Below the pieces are notes generated by a model. The model was not told the DNA's origin and searched no databases. It saw only the letters and a list, made by a program, of their open reading frames with translations. Source: Catonia carolina (Eukaryota; Arthropoda; Insecta; Hemiptera; Achilidae). Taken from it: a stretch of DNA of 64,000 nt. The stretch covers positions 19,503,506 through 19,567,505 of the forward strand of contig JAQMRL010000006.1 of the NCBI GenBank assembly GCA_035578175.1. Direction: 5' to 3'. Below are positions 55,460-64,000 of this stretch, piece by piece. The first letter of the stretch is position 1. The number at the start of each line of letters is the position of its first letter. A program made the translations under genes and the position numbers.

Positions 55460-57358
55460 ATTTATTTTTATTAAGTGGTAATTATTCTCCTGAGACTATG
55501 GATAAAAACGTAATAAATAAACGTAAACGAACTACCATCGAGGACAAACATTCATTGAACAATTTGTTTAAAGAGCTACTGTGTTGTCAATTGCAAATCA
55601 ATATGAAATCTGGATAATTACATTCGTGATATCTTAAAAAAAAAGCGTAGAAATATATTTTTATATAGAGAATTTACATAGAGAATATATTTTTATGTTT
55701 CGCAAGGTCTTCGGATTCAACTAAGAATTTGAAAAATCGTGAGTCGATGAAAATATCGAATAATGAAAATTTATATAAAGTTATCGTCCAGTTTTTAAGT
55801 CAAGAGTAAGTCGAAGGAACGGCTATTAACGGCTCTATAGCTACTATTAATAAAGGTGGAAATATTCCATAAAGGACTACGCTAAGAAGATGAATTCAAA
55901 GATTCCTTGGGTTGGTTATGGGGATTCCACCGTTCGAAATAGTGTCGTTAAGGGACCGGTGCTGAGTTACGTTAATTGTGAACAAGATAAATTTACTGCA
56001 GTTGTAGCCAATCTTCATTGATGAAGTCGGAACTATAAGAAAAAGAATAACAGAATTCGTTAAAATTAAGATAACGTAAAAAAAACCAGAGCTAGTACAT
56101 AAAAAACCGTTCAGACCAATGATTCAACCTTGAGTGACACCAACTAATGTTTCATTACATAATTTAAACCAAATAGTTTAATGTTAAACGAAGGATATTT
56201 AATTTATTTTTAGAAAAGCCGCAAACCTATCGATGTAATAATACATAATATAATAAAACGGACGTTTTCGTATAGATTATGAATAAAATTGAACTAATGA
56301 CAGAACCTTGCGGTAATCTAAGTGACATCAGAAATCTTAAAAAAAAAGTGAATTACGACATAAAATATCAAATTAATATAATTCAAAAGGACCACCACGT
56401 TTTACAAAAAAATGAAGGCTAGTAAAAAAGAGTTTTCATTCAAGAAAAAGCTTCTCAAATAACAATTACAAAAATGAAATATTAAAAATACAACAGTATT
56501 TTCTTATAAGCAAAACACAACTTTGTTTAGTTGAATTCCGTCTTAGAAAAGTTAACAAAAATTCTTGTTTTCGTTTTCCCAAATTAAACATTTAATACTA
56601 ATGAGTTTACAGAGCGAATATAAGAGCAAAGTAGAAATTTAAGAAGGAAAGCAATATAAAAAATTAACAGTGGGACGTTGATTATAAATTAGAAAGTACA
56701 GCAATGGTACAGTGTGAGAGACTAGAAGAGTCTCACTGGTGTACAAACCTCCCAGCCTCACACCCTTAAAAAAGCGTCCCGGTGCGTTACGTTTTCGTTG
56801 CTAGGCAACAATACCACCACCAAAAGAGTCAGGACGTTCAAAACTAACCCAGATGCCTTCTCTTCCAACCGCCCACACGTACTACATATTCCACGCCCCA
56901 TAGTCCTATTACTGCAGTAGAAAATTGTGCCACATGCACTTAGTCGATGCTTAAGTCTCTCTTTTAATGTAGCAAAACAGTATTTTTATACTGCATCCCC
57001 TACTCAGTTCACCAACCCCTCGATAAATTCAGAAAAAGTTGTCTCCCCAAGTTTAAAAAATTACTTCAATCCCAATGATTAAATGATTTGATAATAAAAT
57101 GTTATAACTTTTAAAAGTAAATAAACAGCTTTAACGTAAACTAAGCAACTTTTCTAACTGGTGATGAGAACTTATATTGCACATAAGGGCCTACTTTAGA
57201 AAGAAATCAACATGGTAAATTCCCTGAGGAACGACTACATTTAAAAAGTTTATTCAGTTCAAAGATTGGTTTAATCATTTTACGTGTAAAATATATATGA
57301 TGCATCTTATATAATTCCAAATTTTATGCATTTTACCAACAATACTTTGGTCATAACA
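55460..57358. other. Long unique stretch with GC-richer centre
   Basis: Mostly AT-rich; 56700-56960 is markedly less so and holds an X-box-like palindrome. No ORF over about 60 codons with a recognisable motif. The longest low-repeat interval in the window. Confidence 0.4.
56797..56809. promoter_or_regulatory. X-box-like palindrome
   Basis: GTTGCTAGGCAAC is a perfect palindrome around a central A and resembles an RFX X-box with a one-base shorter spacer. It lies in a GC-richer island with no visible downstream gene. Confidence 0.3.
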
Positions 57359-58015
57359 GGCAGGAGGAGGAGTGTTAAATTATTTGCACGCGATCTACTA
57401 AATCCAGGCTATAAAAATACTTCTGTTCCTTATCACATGTTGTTGTTTAGGTCATCAGCCAAAAGGCTGGTTTGAACCCGTAGAGGTTTTACTAAGTAAA
57501 ACGAGGAGTGAGGTGGTTTACCATTGCCTTCCTCACTGAGTGGAAAAGTATGCTTATCAGCATGCATGCCAGGCCCTCTGAAAAGCACATATTTTCCACT
57601 CTGCAAATGACACCTTCACTTCATTCACCACAAGGTCTGGCTGTATAGTGAAATTCATTACTTTCAGAGGAGGTAACTCTGACTAGTGTCTTTAACACCT
57701 CTTCCTCTTCTGTTCTTAAATGATTCAGTCATTTAATTGGCTGACCATGTGATAAGAAACAGAACTATTTATTTTAGCCCTGCAACAAACAGATTGAGTG
57801 CAAATAATCTGACACTCCACCTGTTTATTATGGGCAGCTTATCACATGATCAGCCTTATTATACGACTGAAGCATTTAAGAACAGAAGAGGTAGAGGTGT
57901 AAAAGACACTAGTCAGAGCTATCTCCTCTAAAAGTAATGAATTTCATAATACTGCCAGACTCTGTGGTGAATGAAGTGAAGGTGTCATTTGCAGGGTGGA
58001 AAGGAGATACTTGCA
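57359..58015 (+). mobile_element. Retroposon B (older) interrupted by younger B
   Basis: The outer copy has AACAGGCAGGAGGAGGAGTG at 57356 and resumes at 57838, ending after GTCATTTGCAGGGTGGAAAG. The tail half is missing. Confidence 0.85.
57440..57837 (-). mobile_element. Younger retroposon B nested in older B, 11-bp TSD
   Basis: CTTATCACATG at 57429-57439 is repeated at 57838-57848. Ends TTGTTGTTTAGGTC and TTATTATGGGCAG. Confidence 0.94.
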
Positions 58016-58220
58016 AAATAGTAGGAAACCTGAAATTTGAAAAAATATTCCCTTTAGGGTAAATAGAAAAACAAACAAACGATTTCGATATTCCACAGTT
58101 AAGGGGTTGAAAAGGGTGTTCAACAACCCTAAACCAATATTTTCTGTTTACTAATTCTCCGACAAATTGGATGGCTGTAACTCGAAGGTGATATCACTAA
58201 TAATAAAATGCATATCAGAG
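58016..58220. other. Unique sequence
   Basis: Nothing was recognised. Confidence 0.3.
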
Positions 58221-58308
58221 CCTCAGTCTAAAAAAAACACTTTTTACCACGAGAGTACAGCCTTTCCAAGAATTTCAGCAGATATGACGCTTACTTTATC
58301 TTGTAGAT

Positions 58309-58791
58309 CAGTGATACTCAACCTTTTCTGCTCCGCGACCGCCAAATAGTAAAAATTAACAAAATCAATATTTCGTGAACCCCCCCCCATAATAATAATA
58401 ATAATAAGCCTTACTATTGAAAATAGTAGAACAGAAGCATTGAAAATATTATACCTTTTTCCACGTCTTATCTCTGTGAAAAGGGGTTTTCCTCTATGGT
58501 TGCTCTAAAAACTAAATATAGGAATCGTATGTTATCACTCGAGAAAAATTTACTTTTATATATTTCTAACGAAGATCCCCACGTATGAAGAATATTTCAA
58601 ATGAAAAACAAAAGCAACCATCACTTTAATGATTAATTCTTTTCTTTACAAGTAAGTGTACTTATTGCATGTAAAATTTTTATAAGTAAGTTTATAATAA
58701 ATGTTTTTTTCTCATAAAATTATTAAATAATTTCATTGTTGTTTCGCAAACCCCTATAATATCACCACAACCCCCAGTTTGAGAATCACTG
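58309..58791 (+). mobile_element. hAT transposon remnant, 8-bp TSD
   Basis: TIRs CAGTGATACTCAACC and GTTTGAGAATCACTG; the 8-bp duplication TTGTAGAT lies at 58301-58308 and 58792-58799. 483 bp. The subterminal CGACCGCC / CAAACCCC pattern is also typical. It keeps the end of a transposase gene. Confidence 0.9.
58466..58588 (+). pseudogene. hAT transposase C-terminal dimerisation fragment
   Basis: An in-frame stretch SYLCEKGFSSMVALKTKYRN, then RMLSLEKNLLLYISNEDPHV and TGA (58586-58588). This is the conserved C-terminal dimerisation region of hAT transposases of the ZBED/Charlie type (C-E-x-G-F-S ... K-x-K-x-R-N-R-L). Only about 40 codons survive; the zinc finger and catalytic residues are gone. 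Confidence 0.85.
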
Positions 58792-59149
58792 TTGTAGATA
58801 ATAAAAAATGTAGCTTAGTAATGAGATGATTGTTAAAAAAATCGTTCAAACCGTTTTTGAGAAAATTGTACGAATGAAATACTACTTCCGGTAAACCGAT
58901 TTCGATAAAAAAAGTGCATGTTGGGTTCCCTTGTAGTACCCTCCATAAATTCCATGTTTCAACTTCATACGATATTCCATTCTTGAGATATTTTGTTCGC
59001 ACATGCACAGCAAAATCACTAAAAACATGTTTTTGGGTTCAGGGAGCTTAAAAACGTGTATTTCCGGTAAAAACTCGATTTCGAAAAATCGACATTAAAA
59101 CAATACTTTCCTTCCCCTATATTATCTTTTTTTCTCGTATAGGACTAAT

Positions 59150-59290
59150 TTTAGACCACGTGAGCTCACTTAAGGCATTTCTGGAAACTCTTTTTGCAGC
59201 TCAGATTTTTAGCATTCGCTCACTGTAGGCTTTTCTCCTTTCTTCTGTCCACCCGGTGTTCTGTTTTTGCTCATCATGGAATCCCTTAAA
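59150..59290 (-). pseudogene. Remnant of a basic repeat-encoded protein
   Basis: Reverse strand reads SKNRTPGWTEERRKAYSERM, LKI, stop, AAKR. Similar in pattern to 10600-10800. Parent protein unknown. Confidence 0.3.
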
Positions 59291-59394
59291 GTCCGTAAGT
59301 AAATATTTGCATTTGGTTCGGTTCACAAGTTTTCTAGGTTTTTCCGGTTTTCTCAATATGTATGTATATTCATACAGGGCAAGAGCAGATTCAA

Positions 59395-59880
59395 ATACGG
59401 CTATACTAAAAACATTGATTTACAGATTAGAAAAAATTCTTAAATCGCTATGTTTGGAGAATAGCATTATACGGGAGTGAAACGTGGGTGATAGAACCTG
59501 CGGAAAAAAGTGGATAAAAACTTTTGAAATATGGTGTTATAAGGAAAATGTTAAATATTATGTGGAAGGACAAAATAACTAATTTAGAAGTTCTTAGACG
59601 AATGGATGAAAGAAGTACATGGAAACATCTTACCAGAAGAAGGGATAAGCTAGTGGGGCATATCTTACGACATCCAGGTATTGTTCTATCAATAATGGAA
59701 TGTAGTAATATTGAGGGAGTGAATAGTAGGGGGAAACAAATATTAGAATATTTAAAGCAAATTACAATAGATGTAGGGTGTTACAGGTAAGTAGATATGA
59801 AACGAATTGGCAAGATAGAACAGCTTAGAGAACTACATCAAACCAGTAGAGAGATTGATAACAAAAAAACAAACGGCAAG
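59395..59880 (+). pseudogene. Non-LTR retrotransposon ORF2 C-terminus
   Basis: Frames read LEKILKSL, then after a frameshift WRIALYGSETW, a stop in EPAEKSG-KLLKYGVIRKML, then open from 59524: NIMWKDKITNLEVLRRMDER, TWKHLTRRRDKLVGHILRHP, a spacer, and ITIDVGCYR. Finally KRIGKIEQLRELHQTSRE follows a stop. This is the canonical LINE tail, including the Y-G-S-E-T-W and G-H-I-L-R-H blocks. It is related to the fragment at 14193-14893 (shared KI-NLEVLRR). Confidence 0.8.
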
Positions 59881-59884
59881 AGAA

Positions 59885-60395
59885 AGTAAAAAAGTTTGCG
59901 TAATATTGATTCATTTACATTTACTTACACTGTTTTTTTAATAAACCTTAGTATAAGTAATACAGTACATCTTAAAATAAAAAAAAAAACTAATAAAAAT
60001 AGAATTAGATAGACTAGAAGTTAATGAAAAAGGAAATTAAAACTAAAAAAAAAAAACATTTACTAATCTATAATTAAAATCTACTAATGTTTTTTGTGTG
60101 AATCTGCGAATGAAATACTTTTGAACATTAAAAAGAAAATTGAAAATTGTGAACACTGCAAACTGTACTTCACAATTTAATTAATTTACAATTTTAGTAT
60201 CCGTAATAAATATGGTAGCAATATTATTTAACAATAAAATTCACCATTAAATTCTTCATTATTATGGATAGATATTTGCAGTAAAACCGTTATCATGAAA
60301 CATTAATGCATGTTAATTTACAATTTTAAACATAAATTTACTGTTCGAGATTAATTTTATACCAGTTGTACATAATATTATACAGAGTAATTTTT
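59885..60395. other. Unique AT-rich sequence
   Basis: No gene was recognised. Confidence 0.4.
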
Positions 60396-61737
60396 ACTTT
60401 CTCTTGCCTGTATGAATATATAGAAAGGAAAGTATTGTTTTCATGTCGATTTTTCGAAATCGAGTTTTCACCGGATCTACAAGTTTTCAGACCCCCTGAA
60501 CCCAAAAAAACATGTTTTTAGCGATTGGTCTGTGTGTGTGTGTCTTGAGTGTGTGTGTGAACAGAATATCTCAAGAACGGAACATCGTACGAACTTCAAA
60601 CTTGAAACTTAAGTTACATACCAATACCGGACCCGACACGAACATTTTCATCAAAATCGGTCAACCGGAAGTAGTAGTTTATTTGTGTAATTTTTCACTT
60701 TTTTGCGATTTTCTCAATAACTGGTCCTACGATTTCTTTAAAAATCGCCTCATTTACTTAATTTTTTATGCTGTACAAGATAGGGTAGGCGCCATGTTTG
60801 CTGAAATTCTTGGTGAGGCTGTTTTCACGTAAAAAAAAAAATGTTTTTTTTAAGATTAAGGCTTTAATATGCATTTTAGCGAAAAATTTTATATAATAAA
60901 AAACTGTAGAGAATTTAAAATCCTACAACTTTTATATCAAACAGTTTTTTGTATAATGCTTAGTTTAGCGGTAATTAGCGATTTTCTGTTTTTTCTCACG
61001 AAAACGAGTGAAAAATCGATTTCTTTAAGATTTCGGCCTTAGTATGCATTTTATGGTAAAACTGTGTTGTTGTTAAGGTCATCAGCCAAAAGGCTGGTTT
61101 GAACCTGTAGAGGTTTTACTAAGTAAAACGAGGAGTGAGGTGGTTTACCATTGCCTTCCTCACTGAGTGGAAAAGTACGCTTATCAGCATGCCAGGCCCT
61201 CTGAAAAGCACATATTTTCCACTCCGCAAAGGACACCTTCACTTCATTCACCACAGGGTCTGGCTGTATAATAAAATTCATTACTGAAGGGTAAAAGAGG
61301 TGTCTTTTACACCTCTACCTCTTCTGTTCTTAAATGATTCAGTCATTTAATTGGCTGACCATGCGATAAGAAACAGAACTATTTATTTTAGCCCTGCAAC
61401 GAACAGATTGAGTGTAAATAATTTGACACTCTACCTGTCTGTTATGGGCAGAGTAAAAGTGTATATAATCAAATTTATAGGAAATTAAAAGATCTACAAC
61501 TTTTATTTAGAGCATTTTTCTCTACAGAGCCTAGTTTAGCGTAAAGAGTGATTTTCCGTATTTTTAATCCAAACTGAGGTTGATTTTCTAATTGCGTCTT
61601 TCATATATGATTAAAATTAGGTCATGTTTATTGAGGTTAGTTTTTGTTTATTTCTAATGTTTTATTACTAATGTTAGGTTATATAGTTTAAATTATTTGC
61701 ATTGGCAAGAGAAAGTTGTGTGAGTGTTTCACACCAA
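60396..61737 (+). mobile_element. Element A copy interrupted by retroposon B
   Basis: Full-length A from ACTTTCTCTTGCCTG to GTTTCACACCA. B is inserted in the second duplicated block at TTATGGTAAAACTGT. Confidence 0.9.
61066..61452 (-). mobile_element. Retroposon B nested in A, 10-bp TSD
   Basis: GTAAAACTGT (61056-61065) and GTAAAAGTGT (61453-61462) differ at one base. Younger-subfamily marks. Removal restores the A consensus. Confidence 0.9.
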
Positions 61738-62195
61738 TTTTTTAACTAATAATCATCCGTTTAAAGGTTCTGATAATGAATAGATAACTGCTTACATGAT
61801 ACACTATTAACAGAGATACAATACGAAACTACGAACATAAATAGAGAGGCCAAATTGATAATAATTGTTAACATAGAAACATAACTAATGTTAAATGTAT
61901 ATTGTTAAATACAATAACAATTTCGATAATATCTGGTGTCATTTATGTTCATTGAAACGAAATAACATTTGTATTGTACAAAATAACAATAAAGGTATAA
62001 TATACATCAAATAATGAACATAACATATCACTCATATTTAGGTAAAATGAAATTATAGTTTAAGTTAACGGCTATAAAATTTAATTGTTTAATTAAATAC
62101 CTACATTATACACAACGGAAATTTAATATTTCATTATATTATATGAATGACAGTGATAATAAAATAGAATAAATTTTTATAATAATTTATTTTTT
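61738..62195. other. Unique AT-rich sequence
   Basis: No gene was recognised. Confidence 0.4.
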
Positions 62196-63131
62196 ACTTT
62201 CTCTTGCCTATATGAATATATATAGGAAGGACAGTATTGTTTTAATGTCAATTTTTTTAAATCGAGTTTTCACCGGATATAGTTACTACACTTTTTCAGA
62301 CCCCCAGAACCCAAAAAACATGTTTTTAGCGATTGGTCTGTTAGTGTGAACAAAATATCTCAAGAACGAAACATTGTACCCACTTGAAACTTTAAACTTA
62401 AGTTAAGTACTACTACTGGACCCGACACGAATAATTTTATCAAAATCGATCAACCGGAAGTAGTAGTTTATTCGTGTCATTTTTCACTTTTTTCGATTTT
62501 CTCAAAAACGGCTTTTACGATTTTTTTAAAAATTGCCTCATTTACTAAATGTTTTATGCTCTATAAGATAGGGTAGGTGCCATGCCTGCTGAAATTCTTG
62601 GGGAGGCTGTGTTCTTGTAGAAAAAAACTGTTTTTTTAAGATTGCGGCTTTAATAAGCATTTTAGCGCACAAATGTATAGTATAATAAAAATTGTAGCGA
62701 ATTTACAATCCTACAACTTTTATTTCAAACATTTTTTGCATAACGCTTAGTTTAGCGGTAATTAGCGATTTTCTGTTTTTTCTCACGAAATAGTGTAAAA
62801 AAAATCGATTTTTTTTAAAAATTTCAGCCTTAGTATGAATTTTACGACAAAAGTGTATAAAATCAAATTTATAGAAAATTAACAGATCTACAACTTTTAT
62901 ATAGCATATTTTTCTCTACAGAGCTTAGTTTGAAGTTGAAAGAGTGATTTTCCGCATTTTTAAGCCAAACTGGGGTTGATTTTAATTTGCAACATTCACT
63001 CATGATTAAAATAAGGTTATGCTTTTTGAGGTTAGTTTTTTGTTTATTTCTAATGTTTTATTACTAATATTAGGTATATTGTTAATTATTTGCATTGGCA
63101 AGAGAAAGTTGTGTGAGTGTTTCACACCAGT
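62196..63131 (+). mobile_element. Element A copy, full length, GT tract lost
   Basis: Starts ACTTTCTCTTGCC and ends GTGTTTCACACCAG. The microsatellite is reduced to TCTGTTAGTGTGAAC. Confidence 0.88.
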
Positions 63132-63139
63132 TTTTTAGT

Positions 63140-63302
63140 TTATTTAAAGTCGCATAGACAGCTTGGTCATTAGCAACTATTGTCGGTTTTGGTACTGTAC
63201 AGTGGGTTTTAATGTGTTAAATTTCCAGATCGTAGCCGGGAATCGAATCCGGACCTTTCGCTTTGTATGCTAGTGCGCTAGTTATTACGCCGAAGAAGCG
63301 GT
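63140..63302 (-). mobile_element. SINE E, tRNA-derived
   Basis: Reverse strand: CGGCGTAATAACTAGCGCAC (box A region), GGATTCGATTCCCGGC (box B), CTGGAAATTTAACACATTAA, GCTAATGACCAAGC. Shares the body with 3450-3636. Confidence 0.8.
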
Positions 63303-64000
63303 CAATAATAATTTTTATTTACAAACAAATAATTCCAAATATGTTGTGAGAGTAATAAAGTAGTATTTTTACATTAAAAAAGATTCTATGTGGGATAAAA
63401 ATTGGATCGTGAAAAAACAGAAAAGGGTAAAAGTACACATCCATCAAAGATGTCAACGAAACCATGAGGATCCTAACGAAATTATTGGTAGTACTGAAAA
63501 GGACAATTTTTGTAGGGGTAAATCCCACCGGGACCAAAGGAAACGATATTGAGGAATTGGTATGGAATAAACATCAAAGTTACGATTTTCAGCAATAATT
63601 TTTATGATATTTAGGTTTGATTAATGGAAACCACCGTGGATAATTCACTTTGTTTAAGTGTTATTTCTTTTTATGTACAACCGTTTTATGAAAGAAATAA
63701 GATATGATTTTGATTTTAATCGACTCAAACCGTCTCACCGTTTTATTCCCTAGTCGTACAATCCATAAGATAATGTGATATTAATTCCGTGTTTTTTTTT
63801 TCAGGATCGATTATTTCTAAATAACAAAACTCCTTTTAAATGTATAACATATATTTATCTACGAAATAATTACATTAAAAATATACTTAGGAATTTACAT
63901 TGAAAGACACATTTGATAACTTACAACCCAACAACAATTGCATGCTGTTTACCCGTCAAGCAGAAACTGCTTCAATACGGGACGTGTTTTGTATAACCGG
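63303..64000. other. Unique AT-rich sequence
   Basis: No gene was recognised. The reverse 72-codon frame at 63319-63537 has no motif. Confidence 0.4.

Larger units (their letters stand above)
58222..59125 (-). mobile_element. Element A copy interrupted by a hAT remnant
   Basis: A resumes after the hAT insert at 58800 (AATAAAAAATGTAGC) and ends AAAATCGACATTAAAACAAT then CTTTCCTTCC. The hairpin-side half is missing. Confidence 0.82.

Noticed and set aside
1..64000. CRISPR array, rRNA, integrated virus
   Set aside because: No regular short repeat/spacer pattern, no rRNA core sequences and no viral protein signature were recognised on either strand.

Overview
This window looks like a piece of a large, AT-rich arthropod (most likely insect) nuclear genome. 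The evidence is the content itself: mariner and DD41D-type IS630/Tc1/mariner transposons, tRNA-derived SINEs with poly(A) tails, non-LTR retrotransposon remnants, and no bacterial-style operons or ribosome binding sites. A hemipteran is a reasonable guess from the kind of repeats present, but the sequence does not prove it. I found no convincing host gene, rRNA, true tRNA, CRISPR array or virus.

Roughly half the window is three dispersed repeat types. Element A is about 0.95 kb, with subterminal inverted repeats ACTTTCTCTTGCC/GGCAAGAGAAAGT, hairpins near both ends and an internal (GT)n tract. About 29 copies or fragments are present, and its architecture resembles DINE-1/HINE non-autonomous Helentrons. 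Retroposon B is about 395-410 bp, with 10-12 bp target site duplications, 5' truncation and an (AAC)n tail; about 21 copies are present. The third type is tRNA-derived SINEs in three families (C, D, E).

Layout. 1-9000: A copies, SINEs D and E nested inside A, a foldback-bearing element, and a GC-richer unique patch with an RFX X-box-like site near 4880. 9500-16950: A and B copies, a deleted mariner-like element (13372-13974), a LINE fragment split by B, and a nearly complete mariner (15294-16617) inserted in B. 17277-20875: two internally deleted DD41D elements, a roughly 130-bp tandem repeat, and a triple nest (A > pogo-like > DD41D). 21460-22640: LINE remnant and polypurine tract. 23400-25900: A copies and a B. 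26437-27921: a TIR-bounded unit encoding an intact protein of about 220-244 aa, the best candidate for an undescribed mobile system. 28000-38250: more B, C and D copies, a TTAA-flanked piggyBac-like MITE, and several A copies. 38750-39115: polypyrimidine tract. 40300-45600: A copies. 47860-49680: B copies carrying a TA-flanked MITE and SINE C. 50165-51671: two broken IS630/mariner-type transposons. 52500-64000: A and B copies, an 8-bp-TSD hAT remnant, a LINE remnant and a SINE E.

The elements do not work together as a pathway. What can be read is a relative history of insertions. Several empty target sites can be inferred exactly from TSDs and consensus, so the order of activity is partly visible: older B subfamily, then younger B; A before pogo before DD41D; LINE before B; SINE C before SINE D.
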